This document shows, piece by piece, positions 8,628 to 17,208 of a stretch of 40,328 nt of DNA. This stretch comes from an uncultured bacterium. GTDB taxonomy: Bacteria > Myxococcota_A > UBA796 > CAJQPC01. Position numbers and translations under genes: made by a program. The first letter of the stretch is position 1; each line of letters starts with the position of its first letter. The notes beneath the pieces are model-generated. The model was not told the DNA's origin. It saw only the letters and a program-made list of their open reading frames with translations, and did no database searches. The DNA lies in the NCBI GenBank assembly GCA_905480105.1, contig CAJQPC010000114.1, positions 1 to 40,328 on the forward strand, given 5' to 3'.

Positions 8628-9359
8628 ATGCTGCTCACGCTGATCCTCGCCTGCGGAAGTACCCGCTTTGAGGGCACCGCTGTCGACGTGACCGGCGCTC
8701 CCATCAACGGCGCCACCCTCACCGTGATCGGGCACCCATGTCAGTCCGTTGTGGCAGAAGATGGAACATTCGATCTCCCCTGCTCGCCGGGGATCTACGA
8801 CATCACCTTGGGTCAGGCTGGCTACATCTCAGAGACCTGGACCAACTACCAGGCCACTGAAAAGAAGACCTACACGCTCGGGGAGACCGTCTTGGTCCGC
8901 ATTCCCGATGAAAAGGGTCTGCTGGTATTCAAAGGCGGCAGCTACAGGGCCATGGAAAGGGGCTTTTTGGTCAAGAGTAGCGGCGGCCGCGGAAAGAGTC
9001 AGTACCGACACTATTGTCTCCCAGAGAACGCCGACGATCGTATGCCCATCAACCCCTTCAGCGCGGGCAAGGTGGCTTTCTTCGACAACGCCTCTGGTGG
9101 CTGGCGGCCCTGGCGCTTGGACGAGCAGGGATGCGCCTACAAAATGAGCCCAAGCTCGGATACCCGGTGGGGTGTGGACTTTGGTGAAAAGGCACAGTGG
9201 GAAGAGACCGAACTGGCTCCAGAGAAGTCCCTGGTGGTGATGACCCTGGAGCCGGGCCGCTACTTCGTCTCAGACTGGAGCAATGGATTCTTCCAGAAGG
9301 GACCGACCGACGACGAGAAGCTGGCTGGCTACGGCGGTTTCTACATCAAGGTCGAGTAG
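8628..9359 (+). CDS. lipoprotein with carboxypeptidase-regulatory-like domain
   Basis: Predicted lipoprotein of 243 residues with an extremely short signal: MLLTLILAC puts the lipobox Cys at residue 9, with no basic residue before it. No longer in-frame start exists, and GGAG lies before the ATG. Residues 14-95 form a carboxypeptidase-regulatory-like beta-sandwich (FEGTAVDVTGAPINGATLTV, then DGTFDLPCSPGIYDITL). The rest is beta-rich with three further Cys residues and the motif EPGRYFVSDWSNGFF, and has no enzyme motif. Function unknown. It is divergent from the cyclophilin gene (74 bp apart) and 91 bp upstream of carD. Confidence 0.75.
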   Translation: MLLTLILACGSTRFEGTAVDVTGAPINGATLTVIGHPCQSVVAEDGTFDLPCSPGIYDITLGQAGYISETWTNYQATEKKTYTLGETVLVRIPDEKGLLVFKGGSYRAMERGFLVKSSGGRGKSQYRHYCLPENADDRMPINPFSAGKVAFFDNASGGWRPWRLDEQGCAYKMSPSSDTRWGVDFGEKAQWEETELAPEKSLVVMTLEPGRYFVSDWSNGFFQKGPTDDEKLAGYGGFYIKVE

Positions 9360-9450
9360 ACCCGACAGTCCTAAGCGAGCAGCGCCACGGTCCAGAGATG
9401 GACGAAACGCCGCCCTGCGTTAGAACACGCCCCAACTTGAAGGAGGCCAG

Positions 9451-9999
9451 GTGGAGTTCAAGGTAGGCGACAAGGCGGTGTACCCCGCCCACGGTGTTGG
9501 AATGGTTCTTTCAGTCCACGACGAGGACCTAGAAGGCGATCTCTACACCGTCTACACCTTCAAAGTGTTGGACAACGGCATGACCATTACGGTGCCCGTT
9601 CAAAACGCTGATGCCATTGGCATGCGCCATGTCATCGAGCCTTCTCACGTAGAGAAGATTTACGACATCCTGCGCGACCGCGACACCCCTACCGACAACC
9701 AGACCTGGAACCGTCGCTACCGGGAGTACATGACCAAGATCCGGACCGGTGACCCCCTGGAAGTGGGCAAGGTTCTGCGCGACTTGGCTCTGATGAAGAT
9801 GGAGAAGAACCTCTCCTTCGGCGAGCGCAAGATGTTTGACCACGCCCGGGGCCTACTGGTCCAGGAAATCGCCGTGGCCCGCGACTCCGACGAGGCCGAA
9901 GTTCAGGCTGAGATCGAGGCCCTCTTTGTTGCTCCTCCCGATGCCGGTGAGAAGAAAACAAAGACCAAGGCCAAGCCCAAGCCCAAGTCCAAGACCTAA
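9451..9999 (+). CDS. carD: CarD/CdnL-family transcription regulator
   Basis: CarD-family protein: it binds the RNA polymerase beta subunit through an N-terminal Tudor-like domain and DNA through a C-terminal helical domain, stabilising open complexes at rRNA and housekeeping promoters. Seen: FKVGDKAVYPAHGVGMV at the N-terminus, typical of the family; the RNAP-interaction domain to about residue 65; helices to about 165 (NRRYREYMTKIRTGDP, LSFGERKMFDHARGLL); and an extra Lys/Pro-rich tail of about 15 residues (KTKTKAKPKPKSK) that may add non-specific DNA affinity. The start is GTG 9451 with AAGGAGG upstream. cysS begins 30 bp downstream; I recall carD lying near cysS and isp genes in related bacteria, but no isp genes are present here. 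Confidence 0.95.
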   Translation: MEFKVGDKAVYPAHGVGMVLSVHDEDLEGDLYTVYTFKVLDNGMTITVPVQNADAIGMRHVIEPSHVEKIYDILRDRDTPTDNQTWNRRYREYMTKIRTGDPLEVGKVLRDLALMKMEKNLSFGERKMFDHARGLLVQEIAVARDSDEAEVQAEIEALFVAPPDAGEKKTKTKAKPKPKSKT

Positions 10000-10029
10000 A
10001 GACCCCGACTTAGAAAGAGGTCCCCGCAC

Positions 10030-11541
10030 GTGGCGCTCCACCTGTACAACACCCTCTCCCGTAGCTTGGAACCATTCGAGCCACAGGAGCCGGGTCACGC
10101 TCGCATCTATGTGTGCGGGATGACCACCTACGACCTCTGTCACATCGGCCATGCGCGCGCGATGATGGCCTTTGATGTTGCCGTTCGCTACTTGCGTTTC
10201 GCCGACTACAAGGTCACTTACGTTCGAAACTACACAGACGTGGACGACAAAATCATCGCCCGCGCCGCTGAGTTAGGCGAGCCCCCACTGGCGTTGGCCA
10301 AGCGCTACTGTGACGCCTTGGATCAGGACATGGCGGCCCTGGGGTTGGTCGAGCCCGACCACTCCCCAAAGGTGAGCGAGCACATTCCTGGCATCGTCGC
10401 GATGACCGCGAGCTTGGTAGAGAAGGGCAACGCCTACGCTGCTGAGAGTGGAGATGTGTACTTCGCGGTGGACAGCTTCGATCGCTACGGCAAGCTCTCC
10501 GGCAAGAAGCTGGACGACCTGCGTGCAGGCGAGCGTGTTGCAGTAGACCCCAACAAGCGCAACCCAGCAGACTTTGCTCTCTGGAAGAGCGCGAAACAAG
10601 GCGAGGTCTCCTGGGAGTCCCCTTGGGGCCAAGGTCGTCCTGGCTGGCACATCGAATGCTCGGTCATGAGTAGCCACCACTTGGGCGAGAGCTTCGACAT
10701 TCATGGCGGAGGCATCGACCTGATCTTTCCCCACCACGAGAACGAGATTGCCCAGTCTGAGTGCGCCCACGGCAACCACCCCATGGCCAAGTATTGGCTA
10801 CACAACGGCCACCTGAGCGTCGTTGAGCGGGACGAGACTGGCGAATGGCAACAGGTCAAGATGTCCAAGTCCCTGGGCAACGTGATCAACATTCGCGATG
10901 TCGTGGCAGACATGCCCGCAGAAGCACTGCGGTGGGTGTACGTACGAACCCACTACCGCAGTCCGCTGCCTTACTCCTCGGAAGCTCTCCAAGACGCCAT
11001 GGGCGTGCTGGCTCGCTTGTACGAGGCCAAAGAGCGTGCCCAGGAAATCGCCAACAGCGCCGCGGACAGTGACCCATCGAAGCTGGCCAAGGAGAGCGCC
11101 AAGGCTGGCGAGCTCTACAAGCTGCTGGCAAACTTCAAGGTAGCCTTTCACGAGGCGATGGATCAGGACTTGAACACAGCCCTGGCCAGCTCACTGGTCT
11201 TGGATGTGGTCCGCACCATCAACCGCGTTTCCACCGACAAGGTCACCAAGCGCCGTGGTGCAGGCCTGATGCGCAACGCGCTTCAAGTCTTCGAGATCAG
11301 CGCAGAGGTCTTGGGTATTGGCGGCATGGAGCCTGCAGAGTTCTTCGCCGAGCTTCGCGAGAAGCAGGCACGGGTGCAGGGCCTGGACGTGGCATGGGTT
11401 GAGTCCCAGCTTCAAGCCCGCCTGGATGCCCGTGCTGCAAAGGACTGGGCTGCTGCGGACGCTATCCGCGACGCCCTGCTCGAGAAGCGCATCGTGATCA
11501 TGGACTCCCCCTCCGGGGTGACCTGGCGCATCCAAGTCTGA
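10030..11541 (+). CDS. cysS: cysteine-tRNA ligase
   Basis: Class I aminoacyl-tRNA synthetase charging tRNA-Cys with cysteine in the cytoplasm. At 503 residues it is slightly longer than the usual 460-480. Seen: zinc-ligand Cys in YVCGMTTYD; the HIGH motif as CHIGHARAM near residue 37; WHIECSVM and GGGIDLIFPHHENE, with the remaining zinc ligands; KMSKS near residue 277 (VKMSKSLGN); and a C-terminal helical tRNA-binding domain ending KDWAAADAIRDALLEK. The start is GTG 10030 with GAGG nine bases upstream. It is probably co-transcribed with carD. Confidence 0.98.
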   Translation: MALHLYNTLSRSLEPFEPQEPGHARIYVCGMTTYDLCHIGHARAMMAFDVAVRYLRFADYKVTYVRNYTDVDDKIIARAAELGEPPLALAKRYCDALDQDMAALGLVEPDHSPKVSEHIPGIVAMTASLVEKGNAYAAESGDVYFAVDSFDRYGKLSGKKLDDLRAGERVAVDPNKRNPADFALWKSAKQGEVSWESPWGQGRPGWHIECSVMSSHHLGESFDIHGGGIDLIFPHHENEIAQSECAHGNHPMAKYWLHNGHLSVVERDETGEWQQVKMSKSLGNVINIRDVVADMPAEALRWVYVRTHYRSPLPYSSEALQDAMGVLARLYEAKERAQEIANSAADSDPSKLAKESAKAGELYKLLANFKVAFHEAMDQDLNTALASSLVLDVVRTINRVSTDKVTKRRGAGLMRNALQVFEISAEVLGIGGMEPAEFFAELREKQARVQGLDVAWVESQLQARLDARAAKDWAAADAIRDALLEKRIVIMDSPSGVTWRIQV

Positions 11542-11560
11542 GAGCCCCAGTCGGGCCACA

Positions 11561-11597
11561 GAGCAAAACAGCCCGACCTCAATCGAGGCCGGGCTGT
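11561..11597. terminator. terminator between cysS and the converging lipoprotein gene
   Basis: A 13-bp stem with one mismatch (11568-11580 with 11585-11597) and a four-base loop. On the minus strand it is followed by TTTT, so it best serves the minus-strand gene ending at 11618. On the plus strand it lacks a good T run. Confidence 0.8.
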
Positions 11598-11617
11598 CTT
11601 GCGTATTGGGCCGCTGC

Positions 11618-12688
11618 CTACTTAGAGAGGACCATGTTGCAGGCCACTTCGACCTGCTCCTTCTTGCCCTCGCAGGTCGCGTAGCGCACCACTTCGGTGA
11701 TGTGTGCACCGGGCTCGCTGAAGCTCTGAGCGAAGCCGTAGCGGACCTCCTTCTTGCCCTTGAACTCAACGATCTCTGCTACGTTGTCTTTGGACACGGG
11801 CTTGTAGTCCAACCACACGTCGTACGAGTAAGTGCAGCCTTCCTTGGCCTCGCGTCCGTCCACACCGATGTAGTGGAAGTTGGCAGGCTCGGCGGCCGTG
11901 AAGGCGCAGTTCTGTGGCAAGCACGGCTGAACTTCTTTCTCGCTCTCCGGAAAGGCGTCGCTCTTCATGGCAATCAGGTCTGAGCTGTCAATGCAGTGCT
12001 CAAACATGAACTCCTCGTCCGTCTTGACGAAGAAGTCCGTGCCGACGGGATTGGAGTCTTCTTTCACCTCGCCGTTGAACAAGGTCATGTAGTTGTCCGT
12101 GACGCGCAGCTGGCACTTCTTCTCGTGCACCTTGATGTACACGCGGCCCTGGAGCTTATTGCCCAGGTTGTTGTTGTTAAAGACGAACTGCTCCCACTTG
12201 TCCGTCCCCTTGAACTTAGCGACGACCTCCGTCGCCTCCTTAAAGGCGGCGTCGTAAGTCGCTTGGTCGACGTTCTTGTCGATCTTTTGGACCTCGGCGA
12301 AAGTGCACTCTTTACCGGCGACCATCAGCGCCTGACACCAGTCCTTGGTCTTGGGCTTCTCGAAGCACTCCAGCTCGTCGCCGTCTTTGTTCTTGCGGCA
12401 CTCAAAGTCGTAGACATCGGAGTAGGAGCCGACGGTGTACTTGGAGATGAGCTGGCCGTCTTGACTCACGAACTTCATGCGGGTCTGCTCGTCGGGCTTG
12501 CGCTCGCCGGAGGGCTCCAGCTTGTCATAGAGCCAGGAGGTGCCGACCAGGTTGTCCAGGTTGACCGCGCAGACGCCGGTAGACTCCTCGGCAAGGTTCA
12601 GGCTGTTGCCCTTCTCTTCGCACGCCATCAGGCCGATGGACAGGCTCGCGGATGCGGCAACAGCGGCCAGTAGACTCAGCTTCTTCAT
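11618..12688 (-). CDS. Cys-rich lipoprotein of unknown function
   Basis: Predicted lipoprotein of 356 residues. MKKLSLLAAVAASASLSIGLMAC gives a standard signal with lipobox at residue 23. The mature protein is rich in Lys, Glu and Asp and contains roughly a dozen Cys residues in spaced pairs (for example CLPQNCAF), suggesting disulfide-stabilised periplasmic or surface domains. The opening VNLDNLVGTSWLYDKL recalls lipocalin-like folds, but this is only a visual impression. The start ATG 12688 has GAGG upstream; a longer in-frame start at 12781 would add 31 residues of non-signal sequence before the signal peptide and is rejected. Confidence 0.8.
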   Translation of the reverse strand: MKKLSLLAAVAASASLSIGLMACEEKGNSLNLAEESTGVCAVNLDNLVGTSWLYDKLEPSGERKPDEQTRMKFVSQDGQLISKYTVGSYSDVYDFECRKNKDGDELECFEKPKTKDWCQALMVAGKECTFAEVQKIDKNVDQATYDAAFKEATEVVAKFKGTDKWEQFVFNNNNLGNKLQGRVYIKVHEKKCQLRVTDNYMTLFNGEVKEDSNPVGTDFFVKTDEEFMFEHCIDSSDLIAMKSDAFPESEKEVQPCLPQNCAFTAAEPANFHYIGVDGREAKEGCTYSYDVWLDYKPVSKDNVAEIVEFKGKKEVRYGFAQSFSEPGAHITEVVRYATCEGKKEQVEVACNMVLSK

Positions 12689-12825
12689 AGAAAACCTCTG
12701 TGTAGCGCCACCAGACCTTCGAGACCTGGGCGCAGGGACGCTGAATCGTAGCAGAAGCGCGGGACATGAGGCGGATCGCACAAGGCTTGGGCGTTAGCAG
12801 TGGCGGATAGCCACTGGAGTTTCTT

Positions 12826-13551
12826 ATGCGTGCCGACGGCCGCTCCCCTTCCCAGCTTCGCCCCATCTCCTTCGAACTCAACACCGCGCTCCATGCAGAA
12901 GGCAGCTGCATCGTCTCCTTTGGAGGTACACGCGTGTGGTGTACGGCCACCGTGGACGAGAACCTGCCCCGTTGGCGCAAAGACTCCGGAGAGGGTTGGG
13001 TGACGGGCGAGTACCGCATGCTGCCAAGGGCAACAAACACCCGCACCCGGCGTGAGGGAGACAAGATCAAGGGCAGGACCGCTGAAATTCAGCGCCTGAT
13101 CGGCCGATCCCTGCGGGCTGCTGTGGACTTTAAGGCCCTGGGCCCCCGCATCATTACCGTGGACTGCGATGTCTTGGCGGCGGACGGCGGCACCCGAACA
13201 GCTGCAATAACGGGCGGATTTGTGGCCATGGCCCTGGCGATCAAGGCCTTGGTCGACTCCGGTGCCATACAGGACAACCCCCTGATCCACACGGTCTCGG
13301 CAGTCTCCGTAGGCATCGTGGGCGGCAAAGCGCTCTTGGATCTTCCCTACGTCGAAGATGTGGCCGCAGACACCGACATGAACGTGGTGATGACCGGATC
13401 TGGCAACTTCATCGAAGTACAGGGTACCGCCGAGGCCGCCCCCTACTCTCGTGCAGAGCTCAACAGTCTGCTGGACTTGGCCGAAACCGGATGCGCTGAG
13501 CTGGTAGAGCTGCAGCACAAGGCCCTTCAGTGGCCTGGACTGCCTCGATGA
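12826..13551 (+). CDS. rph: ribonuclease PH
   Basis: Phosphate-dependent 3'-5' exoribonuclease that trims tRNA 3' ends; it works as a hexamer in the cytoplasm. Length 241, as usual. Family motifs seen: [17 protein letters not shown] at the start, [14 protein letters not shown], the RNA-binding and assembly segment [12 protein letters not shown], and the phosphate-site region [20 protein letters not shown] 12826 has GGAG seven bases upstream. Its stop overlaps the start of rdgB (ATGA), so translation of the two is coupled. The pairing of rph with rdgB is common in proteobacteria and fits nucleotide and RNA quality control. Confidence 0.97.
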   Translation: MRADGRSPSQLRPISFELNTALHAEGSCIVSFGGTRVWCTATVDENLPRWRKDSGEGWVTGEYRMLPRATNTRTRREGDKIKGRTAEIQRLIGRSLRAAVDFKALGPRIITVDCDVLAADGGTRTAAITGGFVAMALAIKALVDSGAIQDNPLIHTVSAVSVGIVGGKALLDLPYVEDVAADTDMNVVMTGSGNFIEVQGTAEAAPYSRAELNSLLDLAETGCAELVELQHKALQWPGLPR

Positions 13552-14144
13552 GCCAAGGAACGGGATGGGTTCTGGCAAGCAACAACCCGCACAAAGTGAA
13601 GGAGATCGGACGAATCTTAGCTCCCCACGGGATCTCCCTACGCCCGCTTCGCGAGTTTCCTGATGTGGAAGACCCTCCAGAGACCGGCTCCACTTTCGAG
13701 GCCAACGCACTTCAGAAAGCACGCTTCGTTTTCCAGGCCACCGGCCTGCCGTGTATCGCAGACGACTCGGGCTTGGAAGTGGACGCTCTCAACGGTGCTC
13801 CCGGTGTGCACTCCAAGCGCTACACCCCTCAGGCCACCGCCCAGGCGAACAACACCAAGCTCTTGGGTGCCCTGGACGGCGTCTCGGAGCGCGGCGCGCG
13901 TTTTGTGTGCGCCTTGGCTGTGGTGACCGCTGCTGGAGAGGAGGTGTGGAGAGGTACCTGCGAGGGAAGCATCGCGACAGCGCCCGCAGGAACCCATGGC
14001 TTTGGATATGACCCCCTCTTCCTTCCAACAGAAATCCCTGGGAAGTGCATGGCGGAGTTGGCCCCCAGCGACAAAGACCGCATCGGGCATCGGGGGCAAG
14101 CTCTTGAGCGCCTTCCTGAAGCTTTGAATCGATTGAAAGCCTGA
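13548..14144 (+). CDS. rdgB: XTP/dITP pyrophosphatase (RdgB/HAM1)
   Basis: House-cleaning nucleotidase that hydrolyses non-canonical dITP, dXTP and XTP to monophosphates, keeping hypoxanthine and xanthine out of DNA and RNA. Length 198, normal for the family. Motifs: [12 protein letters not shown] at the N-terminus (substrate binding), [28 protein letters not shown] (catalytic Asp pair), and GFGYDPLF near residue 155. ATG 13548 overlaps the rph stop by four bases; the longer frame from 13530 would only add residues inside rph. Confidence 0.97.
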   Translation: MSQGTGWVLASNNPHKVKEIGRILAPHGISLRPLREFPDVEDPPETGSTFEANALQKARFVFQATGLPCIADDSGLEVDALNGAPGVHSKRYTPQATAQANNTKLLGALDGVSERGARFVCALAVVTAAGEEVWRGTCEGSIATAPAGTHGFGYDPLFLPTEIPGKCMAELAPSDKDRIGHRGQALERLPEALNRLKA

Positions 14145-14203
14145 AACCTCTTGAATCCTGGGGCATCTACAGCCCCATCAAACTGCCCCTTGGAGACAAC
14201 CAC

Positions 14204-14695
14204 ATGAAGAAGCTACTTCTACTCGGCATCCCCCTGTTTGCCCTGGCCGCCTGCGACACGGACAACCTAGATGACACAGCTGGCGCGGCGAGCGTAGACG
14301 ATCTTGCCGCGGAGCTATGGGGTGAGATCGACGGATGGGAGAGCTGGGACGCCGCTCAAGGCTGGCCCGCCCTGTCCATCTCCGACGACGGCACCCACGG
14401 CGACTTTGTGAGCATCCTGGTCAATGATGTCGAGGCTGGCGGCGGTGGCGACGGCGCCATCATCGTGAAAAAGGGCTACGAAGACGCCGAAGGTGCCACC
14501 CCAAAGGACGGCGTGACCGTAATGTGGAAGACCGATCAATACGCGTCTGAGAGCGGCTGGTTCTGGGCCAAGTACAGCGATGACGGCACCGTGGATCTGT
14601 CCGGCGAGCCCATCGGATGCACCGGCTGCCACAGCCAGAGCGAGGACTACCAGACCTACCCGATAACCTCGCCCGGTACCGCTGGAGAAGAGTAG
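14204..14695 (+). CDS. cytochrome P460-like haem lipoprotein
   Basis: Predicted haem-binding lipoprotein: signal MKKLLLLGIPLFALAAC, then an Asp-rich linker and a domain resembling cytochrome P460 / c'-beta. Seen: HGDFVSILVND, GAIIVKKGYED, VTVMWKTDQYASESGWFWAKY and a C-terminal CTGCH that would attach c-type haem. P460 proteins oxidise hydroxylamine or bind NO, and some cross-link a Lys to the haem. The Lys pair in IVKK is a candidate by position, but this is inference. GGAG precedes the ATG. It converges with a barrel and a mono-haem gene on the other strand, so an envelope redox or NO-handling role is possible. Confidence 0.8.
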   Translation: MKKLLLLGIPLFALAACDTDNLDDTAGAASVDDLAAELWGEIDGWESWDAAQGWPALSISDDGTHGDFVSILVNDVEAGGGGDGAIIVKKGYEDAEGATPKDGVTVMWKTDQYASESGWFWAKYSDDGTVDLSGEPIGCTGCHSQSEDYQTYPITSPGTAGEE

Positions 14696-14737
14696 GGTTC
14701 GCCCCAAAGAGCCCTTAGGGGCCGACTCAGTCCAATG

Positions 14738-15535
14738 TCAGAGCTTGTAGGCCACGCGTACACGACCCGTGTAGATCGCACCCGGCGCCGTGTAGAACTC
14801 CGCCGCCAGGTCCACCTTCTCCAGCAGGTGCGCTTGCACACCGGCTGAAGCGGTCAGGCCAAAGAAGGGGGCGTTGTTCTCCGCCAGGTAGGCGTCGTCG
14901 CCAATGACAAAGAAGGTGCTTGCGTCTGTGAATCCCACGGCCAAATAGGGCGTAAGCTTCTCGGTTTGAAAGCCGTACATCAGGTCCACACCAAAAGTGG
15001 AGCCGCTGTAAAAGTCATCGTAGGGCTCGCCGCCCTCTTCGAAGGGGGTGGCGATTTCGGCAACGGTCTTCATCAGCGTCGCATGACCCCGCATCCCTAT
15101 TTGATGCAGCTCACCCAGGCGCATGCCAGCGCCGAGCTCACCGGAGACGATGACGTTGCGGGTCCCAAACAGGGTGACGGGGGGCACGTAGCCAGCACCA
15201 CCGTAGAGGGTCACGTTTCCCATCTCTGGAAACGCGAAGATCATCCTGGGACGTGGTGCCATGGGGGCCTTGTTGGTGTCCTCGGTCTTGGAGGAATTCA
15301 ACACAAGCCGTTGCTCGCAAGAGAGCGGAGGAATGACCAGAGCGTCCAGGCCTATCGATCCGTGCCCACCCTCAGCCGGAATAGGCGCATGCACGGGGGA
15401 CAGGGTGGTGGCCAGCGCAAAGTAGTTGAGCAGAAAATCCTGCTGGCCCTGATCATCGTAGGTCTGGGTCTTGCCCACACAGTCGGGATCAATGTTTGCG
15501 GAGGCCGTCTGGGCCAAGAGCAGCAGCGTGAGCAT
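14738..15535 (-). CDS. outer-membrane beta-barrel protein
   Basis: Predicted outer-membrane barrel of 265 residues. The signal MLTLLLLAQTASA has no basic n-region but a clear AxA-type cleavage site. The mature protein shows repeated amphipathic strands with Gly and aromatic residues (VTLYGGAGYVPPVTLFG, FGVDLMYGFQTEKLTPYLAVGF, VDLAAEFYTAPGAIYTG) and ends in VRVAYKL. Its ATG shares one base with the stop of the haem lipoprotein gene (TGATG), so the two are translationally coupled. This suggests that the barrel and the cytochrome work together, for example as a porin-cytochrome pair, although only one haem motif is present. Confidence 0.75.
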   Translation of the reverse strand: MLTLLLLAQTASANIDPDCVGKTQTYDDQGQQDFLLNYFALATTLSPVHAPIPAEGGHGSIGLDALVIPPLSCEQRLVLNSSKTEDTNKAPMAPRPRMIFAFPEMGNVTLYGGAGYVPPVTLFGTRNVIVSGELGAGMRLGELHQIGMRGHATLMKTVAEIATPFEEGGEPYDDFYSGSTFGVDLMYGFQTEKLTPYLAVGFTDASTFFVIGDDAYLAENNAPFFGLTASAGVQAHLLEKVDLAAEFYTAPGAIYTGRVRVAYKL

Positions 15536-15933
15536 CAGCGTCCCTCACATTCGGTGGTGGCGCCAGCGTCGATCCACGCGGCGATGGCGTCAACGTTCTC
15601 ATCCGAGATACTTCCACCCAATGGCATTGGCGCCCCCTGGGATTGGGTCCCCGCACACTTGGCGTAGAGGTAGCTGGCGCTCGCATCGCCTGGGACAACG
15701 TAGAGCTCTCCTGCCACACTGGACTCCACGTCGATCAACTCGGCGAGGTCTGTGAGATCGGGCTCACTGCCACCGGGGCCATGGCAGCCCAAGCAGCTGG
15801 ACTCCATCAGCTCGTTCATGCCGCAGTAGTCAGGGCTGACCGCGTCGGACACCTCCTGAACAGGAAGGCGAATCTCGTCATCACAAGCGGTCAAAACCAG
15901 CAGGGCGCTGGTGACCAAAAAGGCGAAACGCAT
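15535..15933 (-). CDS. mono-haem cytochrome c-like lipoprotein
   Basis: Small lipoprotein of 132 residues: MRFAFLVTSALLVLTAC signal, then a cytochrome c-type fold with haem motif CLGCH at about residues 48-52 and a likely axial Met in GAPMPLGG, followed by the C-terminal helix DENVDAIAAWIDAGA. This layout matches planctomycete/myxobacterial-type c-type cytochromes, which carry electrons in the periplasm. GAGGAG lies upstream of the ATG. It is first in a two-gene unit with the coupled outer-membrane barrel. Confidence 0.85.
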   Translation of the reverse strand: MRFAFLVTSALLVLTACDDEIRLPVQEVSDAVSPDYCGMNELMESSCLGCHGPGGSEPDLTDLAELIDVESSVAGELYVVPGDASASYLYAKCAGTQSQGAPMPLGGSISDENVDAIAAWIDAGATTECEGR

Positions 15934-15990
15934 TGGGTCTCCTCGGGGAATCGAACGGTAGCATGATGCCCGAGACTCGCCTCGACCGCA

Positions 15991-17157
15991 CTACCACCCC
16001 AAGTGTATCCAAGCACCAATCGGCACATCCCAGCCCGCCTGGAGCCGCCAATCCAGCCCAAGCTGTGCTCCCATAGAAAGCTGCCGGGTAAGCGCATAAT
16101 CCACCTTAATGCTGCTGGAAACCACCACATCTTGGTACGCCAGACCCCGGGCTTGCTCCCAGCGTACGCTGCCCTGAGTGTTGAGCTGAGTTCGCTTCCC
16201 CGGAGCCACGCCGTAGCGCAGCGAGGCTCGGTGGAAGTGCAAGTAGGGAGCGTACCAAGAGTCCTCTAGATCCTTCTCGTAAGCCAAGCGGATGTTCTGG
16301 GTTCGGGTCGGGTTCCAGATGCCTGCGACCTTTACGGTCACCCCATCCAAGGGCGTGGTCGATGCCACACCGCCGTCCCGCAGCTGGGCAAAGCCTGCAG
16401 CCAGATTGATCACCAAGGGGTAGTCCACCCGACCATAGATGCCGGCGTTGGCCCGCCAGCCCCAGCCAGGAAGCTGCGCCCCCGTCCAGGAATACCCCTC
16501 GATGCGGCCGTTCAAGACCAGGTCGGTGCGCGGGAAGAAGGCCCAGCGTGCCTGCAAGTCTCCTCCACCAGACAAGCGCGTGATGCTGCTGGTGGGCTGT
16601 AAGTAGTTGGGACCGACGCTGACGTTGTGCTGCTCGACATGGGCACGACCCAGGAGCTCCACAGACAGCGCCCCGCGGCCGGGCTGGTAGCGAAGGCCGG
16701 CCTGGGTCAAGGTGTCCTGGCGCACGGCAAGCCCCTTGCCACTTGCACCAGCCAGGGAACTCGGCGCCAGACTGTGGGCCCGGCCGGCCTGCTCGCGAAT
16801 CACGCCACTCAAGGGCTTGTCGGGACGCAACAACAACTCCCCCTTCAAGTGCAGATCGGTGCGAGAGAGCTGCCAGGCAGACACATCGTCCCCAAGTACA
16901 AAGAGGACCTGACGCCGCGCTGCCTGTCCTGCAAGACTCAGATCAACGTCTGGGGTTTGCCAGCGAAGGGTCAGCCCCGGACGTATCAAGGCACCGGCCG
17001 CAGGCTTGGGGTTGCCTGGGGTTCGATAGACGTTTGGCGTAAACGACGCCCCCAGCTCCACGTACGGAGCCACCTCCAGGCCACGGGCGCGCAGCCCGTC
17101 TAAGTCTTTGCCTTCCAGGTCCTGGCCCATGGCCACACTCAAGAGCAGCAGCAGCAT
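15991..17157 (-). CDS. outer-membrane beta-barrel protein
   Basis: Predicted outer-membrane protein of 388 residues. The signal MLLLLLSVAMG is short and uncharged. The mature protein is almost entirely alternating beta strands with Arg/Tyr/Trp girdles (LTLRWQTPDVDLSLAGQAA, LNGRIEGYSWTG, VRWEQARGLAYQDVVVSS) and ends in PIGAWIHLGW, whose terminal aromatic residue is typical of barrels. ATG 17157 was chosen because GGAG sits five bases before it; a start at 17184 would add nine residues. Function unknown; it could be a porin or an uptake channel. It lies just downstream of cobS (51 bp), so a role in corrinoid uptake is conceivable, but the distance does not prove an operon. Confidence 0.75.
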   Translation of the reverse strand: MLLLLLSVAMGQDLEGKDLDGLRARGLEVAPYVELGASFTPNVYRTPGNPKPAAGALIRPGLTLRWQTPDVDLSLAGQAARRQVLFVLGDDVSAWQLSRTDLHLKGELLLRPDKPLSGVIREQAGRAHSLAPSSLAGASGKGLAVRQDTLTQAGLRYQPGRGALSVELLGRAHVEQHNVSVGPNYLQPTSSITRLSGGGDLQARWAFFPRTDLVLNGRIEGYSWTGAQLPGWGWRANAGIYGRVDYPLVINLAAGFAQLRDGGVASTTPLDGVTVKVAGIWNPTRTQNIRLAYEKDLEDSWYAPYLHFHRASLRYGVAPGKRTQLNTQGSVRWEQARGLAYQDVVVSSSIKVDYALTRQLSMGAQLGLDWRLQAGWDVPIGAWIHLGW

Positions 17158-17208
17158 TTGCACTCCGGTTCCTTGGTGTGACACCCCAGGACAACAAGAC
17201 CGCTACGC

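Noticed and set aside
12685..13722. 345-residue minus-strand frame across rph and rdgB
   Set aside because: It is antisense to two clearly recognisable enzymes and has no family features.
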